From contig JAAMEZ010000021.1 in NCBI GenBank assembly GCA_013322215.1, positions 558,001 to 622,000 of the forward strand: DNA of 64,000 nucleotides. Reading direction: 5' to 3'. The notes under the pieces were generated by a model. The model had not been told where the DNA came from. It saw only the letters and a list, made by a program, of their open reading frames with translations, and searched no databases. The stretch's first letter is position 1. The number at the start of each line of letters is the position of its first letter. This DNA is from Martinezella rhizogenes. Lineage in GTDB: Bacteria; Pseudomonadota; Alphaproteobacteria; Rhizobiales; Rhizobiaceae. Below are positions 26,927 through 35,346 of this stretch, in pieces. Both the position numbers and the translations under genes were made by a program.

Positions 26927-27150
26927 TTAACTCCCCGCCGGTGACCGCCCTATGCCAGGGATGTGCAGCATCGCCTCGGCCAGAAACTCCACCAGCAACC
27001 TCACGCGCGTGATGCTGGTTCATTCGGGCGCGATAAGCATGTTCAACGGCACCGCCGGTCGGCGAGGGCAGTTGCGAATAGCATCCGGACTTGCGAATAT
27101 CTCCAAAGTGAAGCCATCGAAATCATCGACATGTCGCGCTTGGAAATAGA
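26927..27150 (-). pseudogene. Possible LysR-regulator 3' remnant
   Basis: A minus-strand frame reads PLNMLIAPE, a TGA, then TSITRVRLLVEFLAEAML and ends at TAA (26929-26927). The PLN...RVRLLVEFLAEA pattern resembles the C-terminus of GcvA/LysR-type regulators, here with an internal stop and no DNA-binding part. The bases up to about 27150 are open in the same frame but were not recognised. Confidence 0.4.
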
Positions 27151-27208
27151 ATGTACCCGAACAACCGGTTCATCCCACTCAGGTACATTGAAGCACGATA
27201 TTTGCAGT

Positions 27209-27985
27209 CTACACGGTCTGCTTAGGCCGCCAGCGCAACAAATAAGCTTCGAGTGCATAGGCAAGTCGGTTTAAGGCAAATCCGACAAAGCCGAGCACGA
27301 AGACGCCGACCATGACAAGTGCCATGTCGAACCGCTCCCTACCCGCAATGACCAGGCCGCCGACGCCCGGGCCGACCGCCAGGAAATATTCTGCGCCGAC
27401 CGTTGCCAGCCAAGCATAGATCAAGCCCAGATGGACGCCGGTGGCGACCGACGGCATTGCCGCCGGAATATAGATCCGCAATGCCTTCTGCCGCGCATTG
27501 AACCTTAACGCTCTTGCGACTTCCAGAAGATCGGCCGGCGCGTCGCGCATGCCGTCATAGGTATTGAGAACGATGGGGATGAAGGCGGCGAGCGCGACGA
27601 AGACGATCTTCGCCTGCTCACCGAAACCGAACCATACCGAGATCAGCGGTATCCAGGCAAGAAGGGAGATCTGCTTCAAGCCGTTGAAGGTCGGCATGAT
27701 CAATCGGTCGGCAACCCGCGAGAGCGCCAGCAGGCTCGCGAAGCCGACACCGAGCACGCATCCGATCAGGAAGCCGGCTATATTCCGCATCAGGCTGAAG
27801 CCCAGTTCGCCGATGAGATCATTGTCGATCAGCTCACGCTTGGCCGTGGCGACGACATCCTCGAGCGACGGCAGAAAGCGCGCATCCACCAGACCGGTGC
27901 GGCTTGAGACTTCCCAGGCGACGAGGAGAAGGATCGGCAGCGTTATGCCGCGCCGAAACCGGACGAAAGGGCTGGTTTGCGTCAT
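27209..27985 (-). CDS. SsuC/TauC-like ABC permease (distal)
   Basis: 258 residues with six membrane helices and the SsuC-type coupling loop (DLLEVARALRFNARQKALRIYIPAAMP). The ending GLVIAGRERFDMALVMVGV is typical of nitrate/sulfonate/taurine permeases. ATG 27985 is chosen behind GGAG. It is the last gene of a five-gene minus-strand operon and the second permease of the set. Two different permeases imply a heterodimeric channel, unlike the homodimer of E. coli SsuC. Confidence 0.88.
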   Translation of the reverse strand: MTQTSPFVRFRRGITLPILLLVAWEVSSRTGLVDARFLPSLEDVVATAKRELIDNDLIGELGFSLMRNIAGFLIGCVLGVGFASLLALSRVADRLIMPTFNGLKQISLLAWIPLISVWFGFGEQAKIVFVALAAFIPIVLNTYDGMRDAPADLLEVARALRFNARQKALRIYIPAAMPSVATGVHLGLIYAWLATVGAEYFLAVGPGVGGLVIAGRERFDMALVMVGVFVLGFVGFALNRLAYALEAYLLRWRPKQTV

Positions 27986-27987
27986 TG

Positions 27988-28806
27988 TCAAATCTCCTGC
28001 CGTTTCCAGCGCTGGATCAACAGCTCCGTGCGATCAAGGCCCTTGTCCATGACAAAGCCGACCAGCCCAATCGCGATCATCGCGACGATGACCGTATCGA
28101 GCCAGAACATCTGCCGACCCCAGACCAGCAGGTAGCCGAGTCCCTCGGAAGAGGCGAGCAACTCGACGCCGACAAGCGATGTCCATGAATGGGTGAGGCC
28201 ATAGCGGATACCGGTGAAGATCGACGGAAGCGCGCCCGGCAGCACGATCAGACGCAGGGTCTGCCAGCGGCTGAAACGCAGCGCCCTGCCGACTTCAATA
28301 TATTTCGGCGACACGCCGCGAATTCCGGCGAGCGTGTTCATCGTCATCGGCACGATAGCGCCCTTGGCGATGATGATGATCTTCAAGGTTTCCTCGATGC
28401 CGACAAGCAGCATGAGAAGCGGAATCCATCCGAGAGTCGGAATTTGCGCAAAGGCGAGGAAGAGCGGCTTCACATAGTCCTCGACCGTTTCGGAAAGCCC
28501 CATGGCAATGCCGAGCAACAGACCGAGCCCGGCGCCTATGGTAAAGCCGATGACGACACGGCTGAGGCTCACTCCGGTATGATAGAGAAGTTCGCCGCTG
28601 AGGATCATGTCGCGGCCGGTCTGATAGACATAGGCCGGCGGCGGCAGGATCTGCTCCGGTAGCCAGCCTCTGGCGGAGGCTACCCACCAGAGAGCAAACA
28701 AACCAAGCGGAAAGATCAAGCCGGTCACGAAAAATGCGAGGCGCGGGAGCCTTGCGGATGATAGCGGGAGGCCGGCTCGACCGGCAGTCTCAGCGACAAC
28801 GCTCAT
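27988..28806 (-). CDS. SsuC/TauC-like ABC permease (proximal)
   Basis: 272 residues, same family as its downstream partner. A long first helix, ARGWLPEQILPPPAYVYQTGRDM, and a coupling loop KYIEVGRALRFSRWQTLRLIVLPGALP are present. GLTHSWTSLVGVELLASSEGLGYLLVWGRQMF is characteristic of aliphatic-sulfonate permeases. It sits between the binding protein and the second permease, with 2 bases between the genes. Confidence 0.88.
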   Translation of the reverse strand: MSVVAETAGRAGLPLSSARLPRLAFFVTGLIFPLGLFALWWVASARGWLPEQILPPPAYVYQTGRDMILSGELLYHTGVSLSRVVIGFTIGAGLGLLLGIAMGLSETVEDYVKPLFLAFAQIPTLGWIPLLMLLVGIEETLKIIIIAKGAIVPMTMNTLAGIRGVSPKYIEVGRALRFSRWQTLRLIVLPGALPSIFTGIRYGLTHSWTSLVGVELLASSEGLGYLLVWGRQMFWLDTVIVAMIAIGLVGFVMDKGLDRTELLIQRWKRQEI

Positions 28807-28839
28807 ACAAGCCTCCTTCGCTCATTTTGTTGGCGACGA

Positions 28840-29916
28840 TCAGGAGGCGACCGGCTTTCCGTCGGCGCCATAGGGCTGCCAGAATTTTGTCAGGCCGAGC
28901 CTTTCCAGCGCATTGTTGAGATATTTCGGCTCAAACCAGCCATTGAGATCGACATCACGGCGGATCAGGCCATATTCCTTGCTCTTGATCGCCTGCTCCT
29001 TGTACTGCGAGACTAGGAGATCATCGATCAGCGGCGAGTTGCGATAGGCGAGCGTATCGTTGCGGAAATACTCCTCCAGGATCGGTACGGGCGTGCCGGA
29101 CTTGTGCCAGAGTTCGAAGAGCGCTGCACGGTTCTCTTCCTCGGACGACCATTGCGCCGCCTTGACGAAAGCATCGACGACACGCTGCGTGATCTCCGGA
29201 TGGGCGTCGATGAAAGCCTGGCGGCCGATGACGCCGGCATTGCGCCCGAAGCGCGGATCATCGCCCTTCGTCGTGTAAATGATATCGGCGCTATCCTTCG
29301 CCGCCAGATTGATGAGCTGCGTGTCGCCGAAGGCGGCGTCGATATCCTTGCTGGTCAGGGCCGCGACCGTGCCGGCTGTATCGAGATTGACGACCTGGAT
29401 GTCGCGCTCGTTCAATCCATGTGCCTGCAGGATCTTGATTGCGGAGAGATGGCCGTTGGTGCCGCGCTGCAGCGCGACCTTGCGGCCCTTCAGATCTTCG
29501 ATCGTCTTGATGCCGGATCCCTTGGCAACAGCGAGATAGAGCGGTTTGCGTGCGCCGCTCGCCAGCAAAAACTTCGTCTTCAGGCCCGTTGCCCGCCCGA
29601 TCAGCGCGGGAAGATCGCCCTGATAGGCAAAATCGAGCTGGTCGTTGGCAAAGCCTTCATTGACGGCTGGACCTGCCCCTTTGAAGAAAGTCCATTCGAT
29701 CTTGATGTTCGGATCGTTGGCGAATTCCTTTTCCAGAAATTCGCCGGCGCGCGCCGTCGCTGCCGACGTTCCCTCGGCATAGGGTTTATTGTCAACGCCG
29801 ATTGCGGCGTATCCGACGTGAATGACGAGCGGGTCCTGCGCCCAGGCGGGGGCGGACAATAGCATCAAGGCGATCGCCGCACCGGCGACCAAACGGGAAA
29901 GAATGGACAGTTTCAT
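28840..29916 (-). CDS. SsuA-like ABC substrate-binding protein
   Basis: 358 residues with a Sec signal peptide (AWA|Q near residue 26). It belongs to the NMT1/SsuA family: GYAAIGVDNKPYAEG, QGDLPALIGRATGLKTKFL, VALQRGTNGHLSAIKIL, AFGDTQLINLA. It is slightly longer than E. coli SsuA. The ligand is expected to be an organosulfur anion (sulfonate, sulfone or sulfate ester), judged by the adjacent monooxygenase genes. The family also includes nitrate and thiamine-precursor binders. Confidence 0.85.
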   Translation of the reverse strand: MKLSILSRLVAGAAIALMLLSAPAWAQDPLVIHVGYAAIGVDNKPYAEGTSAATARAGEFLEKEFANDPNIKIEWTFFKGAGPAVNEGFANDQLDFAYQGDLPALIGRATGLKTKFLLASGARKPLYLAVAKGSGIKTIEDLKGRKVALQRGTNGHLSAIKILQAHGLNERDIQVVNLDTAGTVAALTSKDIDAAFGDTQLINLAAKDSADIIYTTKGDDPRFGRNAGVIGRQAFIDAHPEITQRVVDAFVKAAQWSSEEENRAALFELWHKSGTPVPILEEYFRNDTLAYRNSPLIDDLLVSQYKEQAIKSKEYGLIRRDVDLNGWFEPKYLNNALERLGLTKFWQPYGADGKPVAS

Positions 29917-29930
29917 CTGTTGCTCCGTGA

Positions 29931-30761
29931 TTATTCTGCAGCGACGACGGCAGGCCGGGCTTCAACCACCGAACTTGTGATGCCGGATGGAACGCGAGGC
30001 GTTGAAGTCGTGGCGTTGAGGCTCTCAAGAACGCGATTGCGGATTTCGACCAGCCGAGGAGAGATGCGTTCGCGCGGGCGCGGCAAATCCACGGCAACGA
30101 TGTCGCGGATGCGACCCGGCCGGGGCGACATGACGACGACGCGGTCGCCGAGATAGACAGCCTCCTCGACATCATGCGTCACCAGGACCATGGTGATGCG
30201 CTCCTTCGCCCAGATCGTCTGCAGCTCGTCCTGCAGCCTTGCCTTGGTGATGGCGTCGAGCGCGCCAAAGGGTTCATCGAGAAAGAGGACATTGGGGCGG
30301 TTGACCAATCCGCGAGCGATGCCGGCGCGCTGGGCCATCCCGCCGGAAAGCTGGTGCGGATAGGCCTTCGCAAAGCCGGAGAGCCCGACAAGTTCGAGGT
30401 GGGATTCGACAAGCCTGCCCTTCTCCGCCTTGGACAGACCGGAATTTTCCAGCCCGAGCGCGATATTGCGGGCGACCGTCAACCAGGGGAAAAGCCGTGG
30501 CTCCTGAAAGACGATGCCACGCTCGAGGCTCGGTTCCTTGACCGGCCGCCCACCATGGCCGACGAAGCCGAACGTCGGAAGATCGAGACCGGCGCCGAGG
30601 CGCAATAGCGTCGACTTTCCGCAACCGCTCGCTCCGACGATGGTAACGAACTCGCCCTCGGCGATATCGAGGCTGACATCGTCGAGCGCGGTCAAGATCT
30701 CGCCGTTGACCTTGAACTGGCGGGTGACATGGCTGATCTGGAGATGCAGGGAATTGCCCAT
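29931..30761 (-). CDS. SsuB-like ABC ATPase
   Basis: 276 residues. Walker A GASGCGKST, Q-loop FQEPRLFPWL, signature LSGGMAQRAGIAR, Walker B VLFLDEPFGALDA and H-loop VTHDVEEA place it in the SsuB/TauB/NrtD group. It follows the flavin monooxygenase gene by 6 bases and precedes the binding-protein gene by 14, in one minus-strand operon. Confidence 0.9.
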   Translation of the reverse strand: MGNSLHLQISHVTRQFKVNGEILTALDDVSLDIAEGEFVTIVGASGCGKSTLLRLGAGLDLPTFGFVGHGGRPVKEPSLERGIVFQEPRLFPWLTVARNIALGLENSGLSKAEKGRLVESHLELVGLSGFAKAYPHQLSGGMAQRAGIARGLVNRPNVLFLDEPFGALDAITKARLQDELQTIWAKERITMVLVTHDVEEAVYLGDRVVVMSPRPGRIRDIVAVDLPRPRERISPRLVEIRNRVLESLNATTSTPRVPSGITSSVVEARPAVVAAE

Positions 30762-30767
30762 GATGTG

Positions 30768-32126
30768 CTACTCTGCGGCAACGGCGCGGCGGGCGGGGTG
30801 TCGCGGCACCTTCAAACCGAGATTTTCGCGCAGTGTCGTGCCTTCGTAGTCGCTGCGGAAAAGACCGCGGCGACGCAGCTCCGGCAATACATGTTCGACG
30901 AAATCATAAAGGCCGGTCGGCAGTTGCGGCGGCATGACGTTAAAGCCGTCGGCTGCGCCCGTCTTGAACCACTCTTCCATCTGATCGGCGATCTCGATCG
31001 GCGTTCCCAGAATCTGCCAGTGACCCCGCGCACCGGCAATGCGAAGGTAGAGCTCCCTGATCGTCAGGTTTTCGCGCCTGGCAAGATCAAGCAGCAATTT
31101 CTGGCGGCTCTTGCTGCCATTGGTTTCCGGCAGATCCGGAATGGGACCGTCGAGCGGATAGTGCGAGAGGTCGACACCGCCCGACATGCCGTTCAGCATC
31201 GAAAGGCCGACAACCGGATGGACGAGATCCTGAAGCTCCGCGAATTTTTGACGCGCTTCCTCGCGCGTTCTGCCGACAACCGGGAAGATGCCGGGCATGA
31301 TCTTGAGATCATCCCGATCCCTTCCGTATTTTGCCAGGCGACCTTTGATATCCGCATAGAAGGCTCGCGCATCTTCGACGGTCTGATGGGCGGTAAAGAC
31401 GACCTCGGCGGTGCGCGCGGCAAGCTCCCGTCCCGGCTCCGAAGAGCCTGCCTGCACGAGGACGGGATGGCCCTGCGGCGTGCGCGCCACGTTCAGCGGC
31501 CCGCGCACCTTGAAATGCTTTCCAGAGTGATTGAGGATGTGCTGCTTCTCCGGCTCATAAAAGACGCCGCTCTGCTGATTGCGGGGGAACGCATCTTCCT
31601 CCCAGGTATCCCAGAGGCCGAGCACGACATCGGCAAATTCTTCGGCGCGTTCATAACGCTCCGCATGGGCATAGTGCTCGTCCCTGCCGAAATTATGCGC
31701 TTCATGGTCGCTGGAGGATGTCACAAGGTTCCAGCCGGCACGCCCCCCGCTGATATGATCGAGAGAGGCGAATTTGCGGGCGATGTGATAGGGCTCGTTG
31801 AACGAGGTCGAGGCGGTTGCGATAAAGCCGATGTTCTTGGTGACCGCCGCCAGGGCCGACAGCAAGGTAATGGGCTCGAACTGCGCGACATAGCGCTGGG
31901 CCGTGCGATGCAGTGCCTCCGTATCCGCTCCGCGCGTCCCGACGCCGTCAGCCATGAAGATCAGATCGAACTTCGCCGCTTCGGCGATTTGCGCAAGCTC
32001 GACATAATGGGCAAAATTGGAACCGGCATCGGCCTGCGTTAAAGGATGCCGCCAGGCGGCGATGTGATGGCCGGTTGGATAAAGGAAAGCGCCAAGCTTC
32101 AATCGCCGTTGTCTGCCCGTCATCAT
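30768..32126 (-). CDS. LLM-class FMNH2-dependent monooxygenase 1 (NtaA/DszA type)
   Basis: 452 residues of the NtaA/SnaA/DszA group of bacterial-luciferase-like oxygenases. It begins RRLKLGAFLYPTGHHIAAWRHP and carries GGRAGWNLVTSS, GQPVLVQAG-like GHPVLVQAGSSEPG and DGFNVMPPQLPTGL. Such enzymes use reduced FMN from a separate reductase to cleave C-S or C-N bonds of sulfones or aminopolycarboxylates. It is the first gene of the Ssu-like operon and a close paralogue of the enzyme at 33627. Two ATG codons (32126, 32123) are equally possible starts. Confidence 0.9.
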   Translation of the reverse strand: MMTGRQRRLKLGAFLYPTGHHIAAWRHPLTQADAGSNFAHYVELAQIAEAAKFDLIFMADGVGTRGADTEALHRTAQRYVAQFEPITLLSALAAVTKNIGFIATASTSFNEPYHIARKFASLDHISGGRAGWNLVTSSSDHEAHNFGRDEHYAHAERYERAEEFADVVLGLWDTWEEDAFPRNQQSGVFYEPEKQHILNHSGKHFKVRGPLNVARTPQGHPVLVQAGSSEPGRELAARTAEVVFTAHQTVEDARAFYADIKGRLAKYGRDRDDLKIMPGIFPVVGRTREEARQKFAELQDLVHPVVGLSMLNGMSGGVDLSHYPLDGPIPDLPETNGSKSRQKLLLDLARRENLTIRELYLRIAGARGHWQILGTPIEIADQMEEWFKTGAADGFNVMPPQLPTGLYDFVEHVLPELRRRGLFRSDYEGTTLRENLGLKVPRHPARRAVAAE

Positions 32127-32173
32127 CTCTTCTCCATCATGGCCGCCGGGAGAAGGCTAATCATTAAAGATAA

Positions 32174-32196
32174 TAATCTATAGAAAATATATTCTA
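32174..32196. promoter_or_regulatory. AT-rich candidate operator between divergent sulfur operons
   Basis: An AT-rich 23-base element (begins TAATCTATAGAAAATATA) about 48 bases upstream of the LLM-1 start. The reverse complement of 39896-39918 matches it at 18 of 23 positions. Both lie in divergent promoter regions of the sulfur island, so a common regulator, perhaps the LysR protein at 38760, may bind them. Confidence 0.4.
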
Positions 32197-32436
32197 TTTA
32201 CGGCCGTCACTTCGGATTTGTTCGTCATTTGCGACACCGAACCGGCGGAGATCGTTTCGTGACGATCGAGCGGGACGGTTTGAGAATCGCGACCGGCACT
32301 GTCTTCAGCCCAGCTCGGAAAAGAATTTCTTCCTGCCCGATCAAATAGATATTGCTGGACTTGGGCCAGTTATCACCGAACCCTTCATGCCGGTAGCGGT
32401 CGAGTGCCGCTTAGGATCCATTGGTATGGAGCAGAC

Positions 32437-33615
32437 ATGTCTTTCCAATCAGACACATCCGATCCCCTTGTCGCAAAGGCCATCGAACTGAGACGGGCAT
32501 TCGATCGGGACGCGGTCGAGCGCGACCGGTTGGGCGGCAGACCAACCGCGCAGATTCGCCTGCTGAAGGAGAGCGGATTGCCTTCGGCGCAGATCCCGGC
32601 CCGCTATGGCGGTCGCGGCGCTTCCTGGCTCTCCATCCTTAGAGTGGTACGGGAATTTGCCCGCACCGACGGTTCGCTCGCGCATCTTTTCGGTTACCAT
32701 CATCTCCCCTTGAACCTCGTGCTCTTTCGAGGATCGGATGTGCAGAGGGAGCGGTTGCTCAGAGCCTCCGCGGCGAACAATTTCGTCTGGGGCAATTCCG
32801 GCAATGCCATGTCGAAAACATCGTCAGGACGGCGGATCGACCGTGGCTGGCTGGTCAACGGCAAGCGCCCGTTTTCCTCTGGCTCGCACATATCAGACTA
32901 TATCCAGATCTCCTTCGAAAACGCCGACGGCGAACGGCTGACGGCGGCCGTTCCTGCCAATCGGAACGGCATTGTCATCGAGGACGACTGGGACGGCATC
33001 GGCCAGCGCCAGACCGGCAGCGGCACGGTCAGTTTCCACGACCTCGAGATAGCGGATGACGAACTTATCAGCTCGCCTGCCGTCCCCCTTACCCCCTACA
33101 CCTCGCTGACCTCCCTGCTGCAGCAGAGCGTGCTGCTCAACGTCTTTGTCGGCAGCGCCCAAGGCGCGCTGGAAGAAGGCCGCGCCTACACGACGACATC
33201 CTCACGTCCCTGGATCTATTCCGGCGTCGACAAGCATACCGACGATCCCTGGATCAAGCGGCAATACGGCGATCTCTACATCCGAACGCTCGCTGCCACC
33301 GAGCTTGCCGACAAGGCCGCCCGAAGCCTTGACGACGCCTTCAACCAGGGACCGGGCCTGACGCATGAAGATCGCGGGGCCGCCGCCATCGATATCGCCA
33401 CGGCAAACCTCTATGCCGGTGAGGTCGGGCTTGCCGTCTCCAGCGAGATCTTCGACGTTATGGGCGCGCGATCGGCAACCACGGCCAATGGCTTCGATCG
33501 CTTCTGGCGGAACGTGCGAACCCATACGCTCCATAATCCCGCCGAATACAAGAAGCGCACGCTCGGCACCTTCCTTCTGACCGGCGAGTTCCCCGTTCCG
33601 GCAATGTACCGCTGA
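32437..33615 (+). CDS. DszC/SfnB-like flavin monooxygenase 1 (acyl-CoA dehydrogenase fold)
   Basis: 392 residues. Acyl-CoA-dehydrogenase fold without the usual acyl-CoA catalytic features, closest to the SfnB/DszC sulfur-acquisition group: IPARYGGRGASWLSILRVVREFARTDGSLAHLFGYHHLP, then DDWDGIGQRQTGSG, QQSVLLNVFVGSAQGALEEG and a C-terminal NVRTHTLHNPAEYKKR. DszC-type enzymes use FMNH2 to oxygenate a thioether to sulfoxide and sulfone. ATG 32437 has GGAG upstream. It starts a plus-strand operon of six genes and lies 11 bases before LLM-2. Confidence 0.87.
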   Translation: MSFQSDTSDPLVAKAIELRRAFDRDAVERDRLGGRPTAQIRLLKESGLPSAQIPARYGGRGASWLSILRVVREFARTDGSLAHLFGYHHLPLNLVLFRGSDVQRERLLRASAANNFVWGNSGNAMSKTSSGRRIDRGWLVNGKRPFSSGSHISDYIQISFENADGERLTAAVPANRNGIVIEDDWDGIGQRQTGSGTVSFHDLEIADDELISSPAVPLTPYTSLTSLLQQSVLLNVFVGSAQGALEEGRAYTTTSSRPWIYSGVDKHTDDPWIKRQYGDLYIRTLAATELADKAARSLDDAFNQGPGLTHEDRGAAAIDIATANLYAGEVGLAVSSEIFDVMGARSATTANGFDRFWRNVRTHTLHNPAEYKKRTLGTFLLTGEFPVPAMYR

Positions 33616-33626
33616 AAGGACATCTC

Positions 33627-34982
33627 ATGGCTAGACGCAAGGACCAGATCAAGCTCGGCGCCTTCCTGCTCTTCACCGGTCATCATGTTGCCGCCTGGCG
33701 GCATCGGCAAGCGTCCGTGGGCACCGAGTTCGAGAATTATCTCGAGCTCGCGAAACTCGCTGAGGCCGCCAAATTCGACGCCATCTTCTTTGCCGACGGT
33801 GTCGCGGCACGGCTGAAGGACCTGAATGCGGCAAGCCGCAAGGCCCATAACGGCATCTATCCGTTCGAACCCATCACGCTCTTGTCGGCGCTTGCCAGCG
33901 TCACCCGCAATATCGGCCTGATCGCGACCGCCTCGACGAGCTTTTCCGATCCCTTCAATCTTGCGCGCCAGTTCGGCTCGCTCGATCGCTTAAGCGGCGG
34001 CCGCGCCGGCTGGAATCTCGTAACATCCGCCGATCCGGACGCGGCCTTCAACTTCGGCCATGACGCCCAGGTCCTGCATGCCGATCGTTATGATCGAGCC
34101 GAGGAATTCGCCGATGTCGTGCTTGGCCTCTGGGATAGCTGGGAGGACGACGCCTTCGTTCGAGATCGCGAGAGCGGCCGTTATTTCGATCCGGAGAAGC
34201 TGCACCCGCTTGACCATAAGGGGCGCCACTTCAGGGTACGCGGGCCGCTGAACATTCCGCGCTCGCCGCAGGGACGTCCGGTCGTGGTGCAGGCCGGGGC
34301 CTCGGAGCCGGGTAAGGAACTGGCCGCGCGCACTGCCGAAGCGATCTTCGCCGCACAGATCACGCTTGACGAGGCCAAGGCGTTTTATGCCGATGTGAAA
34401 GGCCGGCTCGGCAAATATGGCCGCTCGCCGGATGACCTGAAGATCCTGCCGGGCATCTTTCCTGTGGTTGGCCGGAGCGAGGCGGAAGCCGAAGACAAAT
34501 TCCAGTCCCTGCAGGAGCTCATCCAGCCGGAAGTAGGCCTCAACCTCCTCTCGCAGTTGACCGGCGTCGATCTCAGTTCCTATCCGCTTGACGGTCCGGT
34601 GCCGCCCGAGCCGCCGGTCACCAATGCCGGCAAGAGCCGCCAGGAACTGGTGCTCGATCTCGCCCGCCGCGAAAACCTGACGATCCGTCAGCTCTATCTT
34701 CGCATCGCCGGCGCCCGCGGTCATTGGCAGGTGGTCGGCACCCCGACGCAAATCGCCGATGTCATGGAAGAACGCTTCGAAAATTACGGTGCCGACGGCT
34801 TCAACATCATGGCGCCGATCATGCCCGGCGGACTTGCCGATTTCATCACGCTCGTCGTGCCGGAGCTGCGTCGCCGCGGCCTGTTCCGCACTGAATATGA
34901 AGGCACGACACTGCGTGAGAATCTCGGGCTCAAGCGTCCAGCCAACCGTTTTTCCGCAAGCAACGCGGTCGCAGCAGAATAG
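33627..34982 (+). CDS. LLM-class FMNH2-dependent monooxygenase 2 (NtaA/DszA type)
   Basis: 451 residues, closely paralogous to the enzyme at 30768 (same KLGAFL-x-x-TGHH-x-AAWRH start, GGRAGWNLVTSAD, QAGASEPGKELAARTAE, YPLDGPVP-PE). The family cleaves sulfones or related substrates with FMNH2 and O2. It is sandwiched between DszC-like gene 1 and the DUF3088 gene, with 11-base gaps, so it is co-transcribed. The C-terminus ends NAVAAE, as does its paralogue, indicating recent duplication. Confidence 0.9.
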   Translation: MARRKDQIKLGAFLLFTGHHVAAWRHRQASVGTEFENYLELAKLAEAAKFDAIFFADGVAARLKDLNAASRKAHNGIYPFEPITLLSALASVTRNIGLIATASTSFSDPFNLARQFGSLDRLSGGRAGWNLVTSADPDAAFNFGHDAQVLHADRYDRAEEFADVVLGLWDSWEDDAFVRDRESGRYFDPEKLHPLDHKGRHFRVRGPLNIPRSPQGRPVVVQAGASEPGKELAARTAEAIFAAQITLDEAKAFYADVKGRLGKYGRSPDDLKILPGIFPVVGRSEAEAEDKFQSLQELIQPEVGLNLLSQLTGVDLSSYPLDGPVPPEPPVTNAGKSRQELVLDLARRENLTIRQLYLRIAGARGHWQVVGTPTQIADVMEERFENYGADGFNIMAPIMPGGLADFITLVVPELRRRGLFRTEYEGTTLRENLGLKRPANRFSASNAVAAE

Positions 34983-34993
34983 GAGACCATCAG

Positions 34994-35332
34994 ATGGCGC
35001 GCGACAAACTTTTCCTCATTTCACCGGGCTTTGCCGATCCGAAACATCCGGGCGTCAGCTTCGTCTGCCCTTATTGCAATGCCATCGAAGGATTGCTTGC
35101 CTCCTTCCCCGATCTCGCTTCGTCGATCGATGTCGAAAGGGTCGCCTTCCTGCGGCCGCGGCAGAAGGTGATCGAGGTTGCCGGCGAGGAAAACCAGTCG
35201 CTGCCGCTTCTGATCCTTGCGGACAACCCGCCTGATGATGCCGGCGATTGGAACGGCACCCGCTTCGTCAATTCGACCGATCGCATCATCGAGCTGCTTG
35301 CCGAACGGCACGGCTTTCCACGCGTGCATTAG
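34994..35332 (+). CDS. DUF3088 thioredoxin-like protein
   Basis: 112 residues, DUF3088 family. It starts RDKLFLISPGFADPKHPG, has Cys25-Pro-Tyr-Cys28 in SFVCPYCNAIEG, and ends with NSTDRIIELLAERHGFP. The CPYC pair matches the glutaredoxin active-site motif, so a redox role is likely but unproved. It sits tightly inside the operon, between LLM-2 and DszC-like gene 2. That suggests a role in sulfur chemistry, such as reducing or carrying a sulfur intermediate. Confidence 0.85.
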   Translation: MARDKLFLISPGFADPKHPGVSFVCPYCNAIEGLLASFPDLASSIDVERVAFLRPRQKVIEVAGEENQSLPLLILADNPPDDAGDWNGTRFVNSTDRIIELLAERHGFPRVH

Positions 35333-35346
35333 CAACGAGGCTCGCC

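Noticed and set aside
30729..32042. 437-codon plus frame opposite LLM-1
   Set aside because: The minus reading is a clear NtaA/DszA-type enzyme in an operon; the plus reading is its shadow.
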